Below are positions 1 through 9,965 of a stretch of 64,000 nt of DNA, one piece after another. A program made the position numbers and the translations under genes. How positions within the stretch are numbered: position 1 is the stretch's first letter; every line of letters starts with the position of its first letter. The notes under the pieces are model-generated. The model did no database searches. It was not told the DNA's origin and saw only the letters and a list, made by a program, of their open reading frames with translations. The DNA is from Bacteroidales bacterium SW299 (lineage in GTDB: Bacteria > Bacteroidota > Bacteroidia > Bacteroidales > Bacteroidaceae): positions 62,001-126,000 of the forward strand of contig SDWH01000002.1 of the NCBI GenBank assembly GCA_019550975.1, given 5' to 3'.

Positions 1-1
1 G

Positions 2-2407
2 AAGATTCATTCGGGAAAATATACAGCTTATGTAGGTGCAGACAACTACGATATTGGCCGGCGTGCCGGGTTTTACATCGTTAATCGTCTGCATGGAAAG
101 GGGCATGTGGTAGAGATCACCGGACTGAGGGGCTCAACCTCGGCCGAAGAGCGTCATCGTGGCTTTATGGATGCGTTGGCCGAATCTCCTGAAATGGAGG
201 TAGTGGCTAGAGCGGATGCAGGCTTTTTTCAGCAGAAAGCTGAGGACAAGTTTGATTCGATTCTAGCCCGGCATAAAGACATTGATCTGGTGTTTGCCCA
301 AAACGACCGCATGGCGATCGGCGCTTATCAGGCGGCTTTGAAGTGCGGGCGGCAGAAGGATATGTTGTTTGTCGGGATTGATGCAGTTTCGGGAGAAGGG
401 TATGGAGTGGAGAAAGTGGCTTCCGGTGAACTGGACGCAACGTTCATTTATCCGACATCCGGGGATAAGGTAATGCAGGTGGTGATGGCGGTTTTGGAAG
501 GCAAGCCATACGACAGGGATACCAAACTGCAGACTGCATTGGTTGACAAGTCGAACGCCCGTGTCATGGAGATGCAGACGGAGCATATCTTTGAATTGGA
601 CAAGAAAATCGAATATCTGAATAAGAAGGTAGATGCTTATTTCCTTCGTTACTCTTCCCAGCGCATGTTCCTGTATGCATGTGTTGTCATTCTTTTGCTT
701 GTAGGAGCATTGCTGGTTTTCGTTGTCCGTGCATTTTGGACAAAAAACAGGCTTAATGCAGAACTTTCGTGCCAGAAGACGAAGCTGGAGGAACAGCGTG
801 ATCAGCTGATTGATCTTTCTCATCAGTTGGAAGAGGCAACTCATGCGAAACTGGCTTTCTTTACCAATGTGTCGCATGATTTCCGCACGCCTCTGACGCT
901 GATAGCCGATCCGGTGGATCAGCTGTTGCAAAGCCGTAACTTGAATGAACATGAACGCTCTTTGCTTAACATTGCACATAAGAATGTTGTTGTTCTGCTC
1001 CGGCTGATCAATCAGATATTGGATTTCAGGAAATTTGAGAACGGCAAGCTCAAGCTGCATCTTTCCGAGTTCGACATTTGCAGCGAGATGAAGGAGTGGA
1101 CCGAAGCGTTCCGCACCTTGTCGTTCCGTAAGCATATCCGTTTTGACATGTCTGTTGATGAGGCCGGGCAGGGATACGTTGTGATAGCTGATGCAGAAAA
1201 GCTGGAACGCATTACCTATAATTTATTGTCGAATGCCTTCAAGTTTACTCCAGAAAATGGCCGCATATCCGTCAGGCTCTCACGGTTTAGGCGGGATGAG
1301 GCTGATTGGCTGAGAATGCAGTTTTCTGATACGGGCATAGGCATGTCGGCCGAGCATGTGCAGCACATTTTCGAACGCTTCTACCAAATCGATGTGCATC
1401 ATGCCGGTTCGGGTATCGGACTGGCTTTGGTGAAGGCTTTTGTGGAAATGCACAAAGGGGTGATTCGGGTAGAAAGCGGAAAAGAAAAGGGGACGGCTTT
1501 TATAATTGAAATACCGATGCGCCAGGCTGGTGCATTGGAAGAGGGATTGCAGCGCAATGTGATGCTGACAAACCTGAAGGAAGGAGCTGTGCTTGACGCG
1601 GATCTGGAAACCGTCAGCCAGCAAGATGATAAGTTCATTCCGGAAGATAAGGAAACGGTGCTGGTCATTGATGACAATCAGGACATACGCGACTATGTGC
1701 GTATGCTTTTGCAAGGGAAATATACGGTGATTGAAGCCGTTAACGGACAAGAGGGGGTGAAGCAGGCAATGAAATATGTTCCCGATGCGATCATTTGCGA
1801 TGTGATGATGCCGGTGATGGACGGTATGGAGTGCTGCAAACGGTTGAAGAGCGAGCTTCAGACATCTCATATTCCTGTGATGATGCTTACGGCATATGCA
1901 ATGGATGAGCAAAAGATCAAAGGATATGAATGTGGCGCCGATTCTTATTTGTCGAAACCTTTCAGCGCGAAGTTGCTGCTGACCCGTCTTCACAATCTGA
2001 TAGCCAATCATAAGCGGCTGAAATCCTTTTTCAGTGACCGCGCTGCCACGGTGCAGGAAACGCCCTTGGGCAATATTGACAAGGGATTTGTTGACAGGCT
2101 GTATGGCTTGATTGAAAAACGGATGAGTGATTCTGATTTGAATGTGGAGAATATTGGAAGCGAGATCGGTCTTGGGCGTGTGCAGTTGTACAGAAAGACC
2201 AAGGCACTGACCGGTTATTCTCCGAATGAGCTGCTTCGGATTGTCCGGTTGAGGAAAGCTTCGGCTTTGCTGGCTTCTACGGAGAAGACGATAGCTGAGA
2301 TCGCTTATGAAGTCGGATTCAGTTCTCCGTCGTATTTTGCGCGTTGTTATAAAGATTATTTCGGAGAAAGTCCCACAGACTTTCTGAAAAGGAAAAATGG
2401 GAAATGA
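2..2407 (+). CDS. Hybrid two-component system sensor/response regulator (5' truncated by window edge)
   Basis: One-protein sensor and transcription regulator of the Bacteroidetes HTCS type. The reading frame is open from base 2 with no start, so the N-terminus lies outside the window. The visible order is: type I periplasmic sugar-binding domain (first residues resemble the YVGADNYDIG hinge of LacI/RbsB proteins), one membrane segment (about nt 665-736), HisKA with the phospho-acceptor His in NVSHDFRTP (His at nt 875), HATPase, receiver domain (Asp at nt 1799 in CDVMMPVMDG), and a C-terminal AraC-type HTH (about nt 2090-2390). Such proteins bind a glycan breakdown product in the periplasm and switch on a neighbouring utilisation locus. 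The genes just downstream are housekeeping, so its target locus is probably upstream of this window. The ligand cannot be told from sequence. Confidence 0.95.
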   Translation, partial: KIHSGKYTAYVGADNYDIGRRAGFYIVNRLHGKGHVVEITGLRGSTSAEERHRGFMDALAESPEMEVVARADAGFFQQKAEDKFDSILARHKDIDLVFAQNDRMAIGAYQAALKCGRQKDMLFVGIDAVSGEGYGVEKVASGELDATFIYPTSGDKVMQVVMAVLEGKPYDRDTKLQTALVDKSNARVMEMQTEHIFELDKKIEYLNKKVDAYFLRYSSQRMFLYACVVILLLVGALLVFVVRAFWTKNRLNAELSCQKTKLEEQRDQLIDLSHQLEEATHAKLAFFTNVSHDFRTPLTLIADPVDQLLQSRNLNEHERSLLNIAHKNVVVLLRLINQILDFRKFENGKLKLHLSEFDICSEMKEWTEAFRTLSFRKHIRFDMSVDEAGQGYVVIADAEKLERITYNLLSNAFKFTPENGRISVRLSRFRRDEADWLRMQFSDTGIGMSAEHVQHIFERFYQIDVHHAGSGIGLALVKAFVEMHKGVIRVESGKEKGTAFIIEIPMRQAGALEEGLQRNVMLTNLKEGAVLDADLETVSQQDDKFIPEDKETVLVIDDNQDIRDYVRMLLQGKYTVIEAVNGQEGVKQAMKYVPDAIICDVMMPVMDGMECCKRLKSELQTSHIPVMMLTAYAMDEQKIKGYECGADSYLSKPFSAKLLLTRLHNLIANHKRLKSFFSDRAATVQETPLGNIDKGFVDRLYGLIEKRMSDSDLNVENIGSEIGLGRVQLYRKTKALTGYSPNELLRIVRLRKASALLASTEKTIAEIAYEVGFSSPSYFARCYKDYFGESPTDFLKRKNGK

Positions 2408-2461
2408 TGGCTGCGGTTCGGCAAATAGTTGTATCTTTGGCTCGGATTTAGAACAAAGTTT

Positions 2462-3124
2462 ATGAAGCGTATTGTTATAGGACTTGCATTGATTTTGTGT
2501 TATGCGTGCGGATTGCGGTCGCAAGACTTGAAATCCTTGTTTGTGGCTTTGCCTGATTCATTATCTCCACTGTTGACGGAAGTCAATCGGGCGGATTTCG
2601 GAGACTTTTTGGCAAGCAACATGAAGGCGGAAGTGAAAAACCGTTTTGGCAATATTTCGGAAATGACCCAGCTGACAGATGATTACTTGTCGGTTAGACT
2701 GACATCGGCCAGTACATTGGAAATGAAGCTTCTTCCGATGAACGACAGCGTCAATGTTGTCTGTGTGGTGAAGACTTATATGGCACCGGCTGCTGACAGC
2801 AAGGTTTCTTTCTTTACTTCCGACTGGAAAGAGCTTCCTGCCGGCGACTATTTGCAGCTCCCGCTTGAGACGGACTTTTATCTTTCTCCTCAGACAGAGG
2901 CGGGAAAGGACTCGTTGGATAATCTGCGTTCGTATGCCGACATGTATCTGCTGAAAGCGGAACTTTCCGCCGAAAGCCCTTCCATTTCGTTTGTCTATAG
3001 CACTCCTGACTATCTGGATAAGGGGACGGCAGACAAATTGAAGGCCTATCTGCGTTCTTGTCCGCTTCGCTATGAATGGAGTGCAGGCAAGTTCGTGAGG
3101 AAAGAAGATTCAGGCAATATTTGA
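2462..3124 (+). CDS. DUF3256 family secreted protein
   Basis: Protein of about 220 residues with a clear signal peptide (MKRIVIGLALILCYACG) followed by a soluble domain that I recognise as DUF3256, a Bacteroidales family of unknown function. I chose ATG 2462 because it gives a canonical signal peptide; a longer frame upstream would add a non-signal extension. A TAnnTTTG box (TATCTTTG, 2432-2439) lies 22 bp before the start. The protein is probably periplasmic or outer-membrane associated. The next gene, an M23 peptidase, is 291 bp downstream on the same strand; this pairing suggests a cell-envelope role, which is inference only. Confidence 0.8.
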   Translation: MKRIVIGLALILCYACGLRSQDLKSLFVALPDSLSPLLTEVNRADFGDFLASNMKAEVKNRFGNISEMTQLTDDYLSVRLTSASTLEMKLLPMNDSVNVVCVVKTYMAPAADSKVSFFTSDWKELPAGDYLQLPLETDFYLSPQTEAGKDSLDNLRSYADMYLLKAELSAESPSISFVYSTPDYLDKGTADKLKAYLRSCPLRYEWSAGKFVRKEDSGNI

Positions 3125-3415
3125 TCATGCGATATCGCCGGCTGTTTTTTTTATGTTGTAAAGCAGGAATCTGCGCTTCGTGAATTGATTTCAACTGAAA
3201 ATACATAAAAAATAGTTAATCATCCGGTGTGGGCAAAGAGAAAAATATTATCTTTGGAACAATTTGTTGGATATGATAGACTATCCTTCATAAAGAGGGG
3301 GAGAATATCGCCGTTTTTAGTTGATTTGTGTAAACCTGTAGTGGTATTCTGAAGACGTTCGAAACTTTCTCAAAAAGTTTGCCGACGGATACTTGCTGAA
3401 AAATATTATAACGTA
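3125..3415 (+). other. Intergenic region with candidate promoter for the M23 peptidase
   Basis: This 291-bp AT-rich gap holds no convincing gene. A TATCTTTG box at 3249-3256 fits the Bacteroidetes -7 element and would give a leader of roughly 150 nt for the peptidase gene. No good TTTG -33 partner is visible at the standard spacing, so the assignment is weak. Confidence 0.35.
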
Positions 3416-4324
3416 ATGATTTTAAAATGTATTAGAACAGTGACGATGGCGGCTTTGGCCTTTGTGAGTGCAAATGTCTGCGGACAGGACTTGCTGGCTC
3501 GACAGGCTCCCATCGACAGAAAACTGAAAGCTGTAGACTCATTGGCGTTGATACGCCAGATCAAGGCGGAGCAGGCCGTTTATCCTGCATATAGTCTTTA
3601 TCCGAACTGGAGCCATGACCGCGTCCATGCCTATGGTAATACAGTGCAAATCCCCGACAGCTTCCGTATAGATCTTACAGGCTTCTGCATGCCGACAACT
3701 CACACTAAAATTACTTCTAAATGCGGCCCTCGCTGGCGGCGTATGCATAACGGACTGGATATAAAAGTTTATATCGGCGATACAATCCGTGCTGCATTCG
3801 ACGGGCGCGTGCGTATGGTGAAGTATGAACGCCGCGGATATGGCAAATATGTGGTGATTCGTCATGATAATGGGCTGGAAACGATTTATGGACACTTGTC
3901 GAAACAGATTGTGGATGAGGACCAGTATGTGAAGGCGGGAGATCCGATCGGTCTTGGCGGAAATACGGGCCGTTCGACCGGTTCTCACTTGCATTTTGAA
4001 ACACGTTTTCTCGGGGAAGTGATCAATCCGGAATTCATGTTTGACTTTCCGAATCAGGATATTGTAGCCGACAGTTATCTGTTCGTTCGTGGCGCCAACC
4101 GTTACACTTACCAGCGTACAAGGGCATTGGCTGCCGTGAAAGCGGGCAAGTCGGGTGCGAATGAAGCTGAAAAGGCTGCGATCCGTTACCATAAGATCCG
4201 TAAAGGCGATACGTTGGGCCGCATATCGCGTATCTATCATGTTTCGATTGACAAGCTGTGCCGTCTGAATGGCATCAAGCGCACGACGGTTCTTCGGATC
4301 GGGCAAGTATTGAGATGTTCATAA
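3416..4324 (+). CDS. M23 family metallopeptidase with C-terminal LysM domain
   Basis: Predicted secreted peptidoglycan endopeptidase of 302 residues. The N-terminal signal peptide ends near NVCGQD. The LytM/M23 core carries the zinc-ligand motifs HNGLD and HLHFE and the GYGKYVVIRHDNG segment typical of the family. Residues from about 260 to the end form one LysM repeat (IRKGDTLGRISRIYHVS...), which binds glycan strands. With all metal ligands present it should be an active hydrolase, not a degenerate activator. A strong terminator follows at 4353, separating it from the DoxX-type gene. Confidence 0.92.
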   Translation: MILKCIRTVTMAALAFVSANVCGQDLLARQAPIDRKLKAVDSLALIRQIKAEQAVYPAYSLYPNWSHDRVHAYGNTVQIPDSFRIDLTGFCMPTTHTKITSKCGPRWRRMHNGLDIKVYIGDTIRAAFDGRVRMVKYERRGYGKYVVIRHDNGLETIYGHLSKQIVDEDQYVKAGDPIGLGGNTGRSTGSHLHFETRFLGEVINPEFMFDFPNQDIVADSYLFVRGANRYTYQRTRALAAVKAGKSGANEAEKAAIRYHKIRKGDTLGRISRIYHVSIDKLCRLNGIKRTTVLRIGQVLRCS

Positions 4325-4352
4325 ATAATTATCTACTTTGATATTTCAGTGG

Positions 4353-4398
4353 GCCATCCCGAATGAAGTTGGTAACGCTTCGTTCCGGATGGCTTTTT
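4353..4398 (+). terminator. Rho-independent terminator after the M23 peptidase
   Basis: A 16-bp arm starting GCCATCC at 4353 pairs with an arm ending GGATGGC at 4393, with two mismatches, and is followed directly by five T residues. It ends the DUF3256/M23 transcription unit. Confidence 0.85.
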
Positions 4399-4477
4399 AT
4401 ATGGAATTTTTGTTGGCTGCTCCGTGAAAAAACTGTATTTTTGCAGGTGCAGAAAAATTGTTTATTGAGATAGAACT

Positions 4478-5818
4478 TTGGCGAGCAAACATTTACATAT
4501 ACATGACGCAATTGTAATTGGAGCAAATACATGCCGTTTTCTTTTGGCGGCTGTTTTTCTGTTTTCCGGATTCGTTAAGGCTAATGATCCGTTGGGCACG
4601 GTTTATAAAGTGCAGGATTATCTGGACGCATGGGGAGCGTTTAGTCTTAGCGGCGGTTCGTTTCCTTATCTGGCGAGTTTCTTGATGGCTGCCTTTGAGT
4701 TCAGCATCGGCGTTTATCTTCTTTTTGGAATCCGCCGTTGGGCGACTTCCATTTTGGTTCTTCTCTTCATGTCGGTCATGACTCCCCTTACTTTATGGCT
4801 GGCTATTGCGAACCCGATTTCGGACTGCGGTTGTTTTGGCGATGCGGTAGTGCTGACCAATTGGGAAACTTTTTTCAAGAATCTGGTGCTGCTGGCTGCC
4901 GCTGTCTGCCTGTTCAAATGGAGGAGGTTTATCTTTAAGCTTGTGACAACCAAGGTAGACTGGCTGATATCATTGTACAGCATAATCTTTATTCTGTTTT
5001 TTACAATTTTCTGTTACCGTTATCTGCCTGTGTTTGATTTTCTTCCTTATCATATAGGGGCGGATATCCGCAAAGGTATGGAAATACCGGAGGGTGAAAA
5101 GCCCTCTGTGTATGAAACGATCTTTACGTATGAAAAGGACGGAGTGAAAAAGGATTTTACCATAGATAACTATCCAGGCGACTCCCTCTGGACTTTTGTT
5201 GATTCTCATACGGTCTTGAAGGAAAAAGGTTATGAACCTCCCATACAGGATTTTGCATTGATGTCATATGAGGACGGAACAAATTTGACTGATGAGATAT
5301 TGGCTGACAGCCAATACGTTTTTCTGCTGGTAGCTCCCTGGCTGGATCGGGCTGATGACAGTTCGATAGACTTGATCAATGAAATTTACGACTACAGTGT
5401 GGAGCATGACTACCGTTTCTTGTGTGTGACCTCTTCAACAGATGAGGCGATATCGGCGTGGCAGGAAAATACAGGAGCCGAATATCCGTTTGCTTTGGCA
5501 GATGAGATAACATTGAAAAGCATGGTCCGCTACAATCCCGGACTGATGCTGCTGAAGAACGGTGTGGTGCTCAATAAATGGAGTGCAAATGCGCTGCCTG
5601 ATGAATATCAGCTCAATGCTCCTCTTGACCGTTTGCCTTTGGGAGAGATACAGCTCAAGGGCGTATCCAGAAAATTGATGGAGGTGACCGGAAGTTTTCT
5701 GGCTCCGCTGGCGGCTTTGACAATTATAGATCTGCTTTGGATGAAATATCGCAGGAGGAAGGAGAAGAAACAGAAAAAAGTTCCCGACAAAGCGGATAAT
5801 GAGAATCCTGAGGAATGA
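4478..5818 (+). CDS. DoxX-type membrane protein with C-terminal thioredoxin-like domain (BT_3928 family)
   Basis: Protein of about 446 residues. The first ~150 residues form four membrane segments of the DoxX/MauE type, including the conserved [20 protein letters not shown] stretch. A further membrane pass follows, then a soluble domain (about 255-380) resembling a thioredoxin fold but lacking a CxxC pair. The last ~25 residues are very basic. The start is TTG: an in-frame TGA lies at 4466 and no ATG occurs before the first membrane helix. A TATTTTTG -7 box sits at 4436-4443. The stop codon nearly touches the tpiA leader, so the gene begins an operon with tpiA, the SPOR protein and folE. The family is known in Bacteroidetes but its function is not established; redox or quinone-linked membrane chemistry is a guess from DoxX. 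Confidence 0.8.
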   Translation: MASKHLHIHDAIVIGANTCRFLLAAVFLFSGFVKANDPLGTVYKVQDYLDAWGAFSLSGGSFPYLASFLMAAFEFSIGVYLLFGIRRWATSILVLLFMSVMTPLTLWLAIANPISDCGCFGDAVVLTNWETFFKNLVLLAAAVCLFKWRRFIFKLVTTKVDWLISLYSIIFILFFTIFCYRYLPVFDFLPYHIGADIRKGMEIPEGEKPSVYETIFTYEKDGVKKDFTIDNYPGDSLWTFVDSHTVLKEKGYEPPIQDFALMSYEDGTNLTDEILADSQYVFLLVAPWLDRADDSSIDLINEIYDYSVEHDYRFLCVTSSTDEAISAWQENTGAEYPFALADEITLKSMVRYNPGLMLLKNGVVLNKWSANALPDEYQLNAPLDRLPLGEIQLKGVSRKLMEVTGSFLAPLAALTIIDLLWMKYRRRKEKKQKKVPDKADNENPEE

Positions 5819-5862
5819 TTGATACATTGACTATAAATACTAACCCTTTAAAATTAAACAAA

Positions 5863-6618
5863 ATGAGAAAGAACATTGTAGCAGGTAACTGGAAAATGAA
5901 CAAGAACCTGCAGGAAGGTATTGCTTTGGCAAAGGAATTGAACGAAGTGCTGACCGCAGACAAGCCGAATTGCGACGTGATTATTTGCACTCCGTTTATC
6001 CATCTGGCTTCTGTGACTCCGATCGTTGACAGCGCTATCATTGGCGTAGGTGCCGAGAACTGTGCAGACAAGGCTTCTGGTGCGTATACCGGTGAAGTTT
6101 CGGCTGAGATGGTGGCATCAACAGGTGCTCAGTATGTTATTCTGGGACATTCAGAACGCCGTGCATATTATCATGAAACAGTTGAAATCCTGGCTGAAAA
6201 GGTTAAACTGGCATTGGCCAACAACCTGAAGCCGATTTTCTGCATCGGTGAAGTACTGGCAGAACGTGAAGCAAACAAGCAGAACGAAGTTGTTGAAGCT
6301 CAGTTGGCTTCTGTATTCTCTCTGTCGGCTGAAGATTTCAGCAAGGTTATTCTGGCTTATGAGCCGGTTTGGGCTATCGGTACGGGAAAGACCGCAACTC
6401 CGGAGCAGGCAGAAGAAATCCACGCACATATCCGTTCGCTGGTTGCAGCCAAGTATGGCAATGAGGTGGCTGAAAATACTTCTATCCTTTACGGAGGAAG
6501 CTGCAAGCCTTCAAATGCAAAAGAACTGTTTGCAAAACCGAATGTTGACGGCGGACTGATCGGCGGTGCTGCACTGAAGGCTGCTGACTTCAAGGGCATT
6601 ATCGATGCTTTCAAATAA
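5863..6618 (+). CDS. tpiA: Triosephosphate isomerase
   Basis: Glycolytic enzyme interconverting dihydroxyacetone phosphate and glyceraldehyde 3-phosphate in the cytoplasm. The 251-residue length is standard. Catalytic residues are all visible: Lys11 in AGNWKMN, His96 in LGHSERR and Glu167 in [11 protein letters not shown], and the phosphate-binding GGS and GGAALK loops near the C-terminus are present. I placed the start at ATG 5863 ([10 protein letters not shown]) rather than at the upstream in-frame ATG 5815, which adds 16 unconserved residues and overlaps the previous stop codon. It sits in an operon with the DoxX-type gene and, downstream, the SPOR protein and folE. Confidence 0.98.
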   Translation: MRKNIVAGNWKMNKNLQEGIALAKELNEVLTADKPNCDVIICTPFIHLASVTPIVDSAIIGVGAENCADKASGAYTGEVSAEMVASTGAQYVILGHSERRAYYHETVEILAEKVKLALANNLKPIFCIGEVLAEREANKQNEVVEAQLASVFSLSAEDFSKVILAYEPVWAIGTGKTATPEQAEEIHAHIRSLVAAKYGNEVAENTSILYGGSCKPSNAKELFAKPNVDGGLIGGAALKAADFKGIIDAFK

Positions 6619-6727
6619 TCTGGCAGAACAGCTTTAACGTTTTATATTTTATACAGGGGAGCAGAAACAGGCGCTCTTTCAGCGTGCATTTTTGCTTCTC
6701 TGTGCTTTTATTTTTAATCCGGACATT

Positions 6728-7189
6728 ATGAAATATCTTTTCTTTTCTGTCGTTGCTTTTCTGGTCAGTGCTGCCGGAGCATACGCACAAAGCAATATTA
6801 TCGAGAGTTTGCAGACTCGCCGTGCAGGTGAAGGAGTTGTGACTGTTCATCAGGATGCGCAAATCTCCGGAATGATCGGCAAGCGCTATGTACTTTCACC
6901 GTCAGAACAGCCGAATGTTTTGAGGACCAGAGGATTCCGCGTGCAAGTGTATGCCGGGAACAATTCCCGCCAGGCGCGTTCGCAAGCGTATGATGTGGCG
7001 GCAAAGGTGAAGGAAGAATTTCCAGATATGCCGGTTTATACCTATTTCCAGCCTCCACGCTGGTTGTGCCGCGTTGGTGACTATAAGACTATGGAGGAAG
7101 CTCATTCGGCAATGCGTATGCTGAAAGCGACAGGCGTCTTCAAGGAAGTGTCCATTGTGCGCGAACAAATAAATATACCGATAGAATGA
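6728..7189 (+). CDS. SPOR domain-containing protein
   Basis: Small exported protein of 153 residues. A signal peptide ([21 protein letters not shown]) leads into a C-terminal SPOR domain of about 75 residues beginning [18 protein letters not shown] and ending [13 protein letters not shown] domains bind denuded glycan strands at division septa, so a periplasmic role in cell-wall remodelling is likely. The gene lies 109 bp after tpiA, and its TGA stop overlaps the ATG of folE, so translation of the two is probably coupled even though their functions are unrelated. Confidence 0.9.
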   Translation: MKYLFFSVVAFLVSAAGAYAQSNIIESLQTRRAGEGVVTVHQDAQISGMIGKRYVLSPSEQPNVLRTRGFRVQVYAGNNSRQARSQAYDVAAKVKEEFPDMPVYTYFQPPRWLCRVGDYKTMEEAHSAMRMLKATGVFKEVSIVREQINIPIE

Positions 7190-7782
7190 TGATTGACAAC
7201 AGCTTGATAAACTGGCCGGAAGAGAAGGTAGAGAAACTGAAGGCGCATTACGCTGAAATCCTTTCGCTGCTGGGAGAGGATCCGAATCGTGAAGGGTTGC
7301 TGAAAACCCCGGAAAGAGTGGCCAAGGCCATGCTTACTTTGACCCGCGGATATGAAATGGATCCCAGGGAGGTTTTGAATGCGGCGAAGTTCAAGGAGCC
7401 TTACAGTCAGATGGTCATAGTAAAAGACATCGATTTCTTTTCGATGTGCGAACATCACATGCTTCCTTTTTACGGGAAGGCGCATGTGGCTTATATCCCT
7501 AACGGATATATTACGGGATTGAGCAAGATTGCCCGTGTGGTGGATATTTTTTCTCACCGCCTGCAGGTTCAGGAGCGCATGACGCTGCAGATCAAAGAGT
7601 GTATTCAAGAAACCCTGAATCCGCTGGGAGTAATGGTGGTTGTTGAAGCGAAACACATGTGTATGCAGATGCGTGGTGTGGAGAAACAGAATTCGATCAC
7701 GACTACCTCCGATTTTACGGGGGCTTTCAACCAGGCCAAAACCCGTGAAGAATTCATGAACCTTATTCGGGCGAGATACTGA
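7186..7782 (+). CDS. folE: GTP cyclohydrolase I
   Basis: Cytoplasmic zinc enzyme that converts GTP to 7,8-dihydroneopterin triphosphate, the first step of tetrahydrofolate synthesis. At 198 residues it has the usual length of the single-domain type. Zinc ligands are Cys88 and His91 in [12 protein letters not shown] and a Cys in the C-terminal HMCMQMRG motif; the [20 protein letters not shown] signature is intact. Two tandem ATGs (7186, 7189) are possible starts, and the first overlaps the stop of the SPOR gene. It is the last gene of the tpiA operon. Confidence 0.98.
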   Translation: MMIDNSLINWPEEKVEKLKAHYAEILSLLGEDPNREGLLKTPERVAKAMLTLTRGYEMDPREVLNAAKFKEPYSQMVIVKDIDFFSMCEHHMLPFYGKAHVAYIPNGYITGLSKIARVVDIFSHRLQVQERMTLQIKECIQETLNPLGVMVVVEAKHMCMQMRGVEKQNSITTTSDFTGAFNQAKTREEFMNLIRARY

Positions 7783-7882
7783 CCTGAGGCGATACCGTTC
7801 TGAATACAAAGGCACAAAGTCGCAGAACTTTTGTATTGAACTTGAATGCGTTTTCTCTGTGGCTTCGTGCCTCTGCGTTCGT

Positions 7883-7911
7883 CTTGCAGAATTGTTGCGT
7901 TATTCTGCAAG
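7883..7911. terminator. Terminator hairpin between convergent folE and the heparinase-like gene
   Basis: Nine-base arms TTGCAGAAT (7884-7892) and ATTCTGCAA (7902-7910) form a hairpin in the convergent gap. A second pairing upstream, AGGCACAAAG (7810-7819) with CTTCGTGCCT (7863-7872), has one mismatch. The 130-bp gap is thus highly structured. Confidence 0.6.
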
Positions 7912-7912
7912 G

Positions 7913-9829
7913 TCAAAAACTGACCGTGAACTTATAGTTTCCTTCTTTAGACAGACGCTTTGCCGTAAACGAGATTCTGTAGATTTCCTTTCCCCAAACA
8001 TTCGACAGTGTCGGATCGGTAAGCGGTATCGTTTCTTTTGATGCCTCAAACTCGTCCGGATTGAACTTTATGGTTGCGGAAATGTTTTCTCTGCTGATGC
8101 TTACCTTGTCGCCTTCGATGCTGATGTTCCCCCAAGTCATGAAGTTGATCTGATTGGGAGCAGTGGCTTCTTCAAGACTGAACTTGTCCCTGATGACCAG
8201 TTGGTTGTTCTTAAGCTGATACGAGCGGATCCAGTCTTTGATTCCGGCTTCCGCAGGGTAGGCTTCTTTTAGGTTCAGCCTAAACTCGTTGGGAGAGGCT
8301 TCTGCATCTTGGGCCTTGTATTTTCTTCCGTATTTTTGTGGGATGCCATTGACGACGGGCAGATTGTGATAGTTGCTTTGCATGGTCCATATCTTGTATC
8401 TTTCCGAACTGAATGTTTGTTTGGTATAGGTGCCTACTCCCGCATCCAGAAATACCGGGGTGTCCTGCACCCATAGGGAGAAAGTTCCGATGTCATTGTG
8501 GTTGTGGCTTTCGTCGTTATATCCTCCTTTGGCGGCAAAGAAGGCTTTTCCTTTCCTTATATAGCAGAATTGCGTTTCCGGATACCAGATGAAGTCGGGT
8601 GTTTCGTGCGCCGGAGCATATCCGGACAGCTCTGCATCCGCTTTCAGCCCTTCCAGTATTCTGTAGAAATCTCTGCTTGCAAGCGTGATCCTGTTTTTCT
8701 GCTTTTGTTTGAGATAGGCGGCGAACTGCTTCATCCGGCTGCTTCCGATAGCCTGTCCGAACCGGAAAATCAGCTGGGGATCTCCTCCTCCTTTGGCGGA
8801 TGCGTCTGCAAAGTTGACAACCCATCCGTTTCCTACATAGCTGTTTGATATGTATTCTGCCATGTTTCTGATCTGGCTGTCCTCAAAGAAGTTGATGCGG
8901 TTGCCTGTGATGTCCGACAGCAGGACGAGGTAATCCAGCACTTTCCCTGATGCATGTCCCCAGTAAGAAGGCCCTTCTTCGCAGGCTCCGTCGCTATGTA
9001 CGTAATTCAGGAATTTATCCACAGACTGGATGCTTCTCCAGATTGCTGCCTCAAGCCGTTGCGGATTGTTTTCCAGGAGCATGAATGTCATGAGCGCATT
9101 GCTGTTGCACCATGGATTCCAGTTGTTTATCATGTTTCCTTCCTTATAGTTGACTGCCATCCACCAGAATCTGTCGTCCTCAAGATATGGTTTCATGATG
9201 CGTTTGTCCAGTTCATGATAAAGCCTTCGGGAGATTTCCGGATCTGTTTTGTCGAAGGTGTCGTGCATGAAATAATAGGTCCATGCAAGGATGTTTCCCA
9301 AATCTCCTGCTGTCAGGTCGATCAGATCATATTCGTATGAAGGAAGCGAGCGGCCGGACGGCTGGTTGGGGAGATGTGCCGACAGAGCCCATGAAGTCAT
9401 TTCGCAGGTGTGGAACACTCCGTTTATCAGCTGGTCGGTGAAGCGTCCTTTTCCTTCTGCCAGTTCTGCCAGCAGCAGTTGTACGATGGCATAGTTGTTT
9501 GCATCGAACGGTGATTCCATGATCTTGCGGTTTCCGCTTCTTTCAAACTCGAGATAGTCGGTTGCGGTAATCACCTTCCATTCGTGCTTCAGCTGCTTTT
9601 CTCCGTTTCTGATGACTGTTTCCTTATTTTTGCCCAGCAGCTTGTCCCATCCTTCCCGGTCTGCATAGGATGGATAGTCCACCCATTTCTGTTGCGTGAC
9701 CAGATAGTCTGAGATTTGTTCTCGGGTGATTTTGCCTTGCAGCAGGTTTCTTTCCGTATATGCCTCCAGCGTTGCCGGAAATGCCGCCAGGAATGTAATG
9801 ACTGCCAGAAAAAAGTTTTTAGTTTTCAT
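7913..9829 (-). CDS. Heparinase II/III family polysaccharide lyase-like protein
   Basis: Exported enzyme of 638 residues with an N-terminal signal peptide (cleavage near LEAYTER). An all-alpha barrel region (about 60-380, with the NNWNPWCNSNAL and CEEGPSYWGHASG stretches) precedes a beta-sandwich half that begins near SHNHNDIGTFSLWV, the motif of the heparinase II/III C-terminal domain. The His, Asn, Tyr and Glu residues expected for uronate-type lyase catalysis are present in these blocks, but I cannot assign a CAZy family or substrate with confidence. It is transcribed divergently from susC across a 430-bp gap, so it is most likely the degradative enzyme of this small glycan locus, cutting an acidic polysaccharide in the periplasm or at the surface. 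Confidence 0.88.
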   Translation of the reverse strand: MKTKNFFLAVITFLAAFPATLEAYTERNLLQGKITREQISDYLVTQQKWVDYPSYADREGWDKLLGKNKETVIRNGEKQLKHEWKVITATDYLEFERSGNRKIMESPFDANNYAIVQLLLAELAEGKGRFTDQLINGVFHTCEMTSWALSAHLPNQPSGRSLPSYEYDLIDLTAGDLGNILAWTYYFMHDTFDKTDPEISRRLYHELDKRIMKPYLEDDRFWWMAVNYKEGNMINNWNPWCNSNALMTFMLLENNPQRLEAAIWRSIQSVDKFLNYVHSDGACEEGPSYWGHASGKVLDYLVLLSDITGNRINFFEDSQIRNMAEYISNSYVGNGWVVNFADASAKGGGDPQLIFRFGQAIGSSRMKQFAAYLKQKQKNRITLASRDFYRILEGLKADAELSGYAPAHETPDFIWYPETQFCYIRKGKAFFAAKGGYNDESHNHNDIGTFSLWVQDTPVFLDAGVGTYTKQTFSSERYKIWTMQSNYHNLPVVNGIPQKYGRKYKAQDAEASPNEFRLNLKEAYPAEAGIKDWIRSYQLKNNQLVIRDKFSLEEATAPNQINFMTWGNISIEGDKVSISRENISATIKFNPDEFEASKETIPLTDPTLSNVWGKEIYRISFTAKRLSKEGNYKFTVSF

Positions 9830-9965
9830 AGATGTTGATTTTATAGAATTTTGCGGTTAAATGTAGGCAGAATGATTGAATTATGCAAACGCGCCTTTTG
9901 TATCTCCAAGCCGGGAAATGCTGTTTTCTGTTCTGAAAAACGTGCTTTTTCACCCTCCAATCTGC

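Noticed and set aside
2-2407. Linking the HTCS to the susC-susD locus at 10260 as its regulator
   Set aside because: Six unrelated housekeeping genes and about 5.5 kb to the lyase gene lie between; HTCS genes usually adjoin their locus, so its target is more likely upstream of the window.
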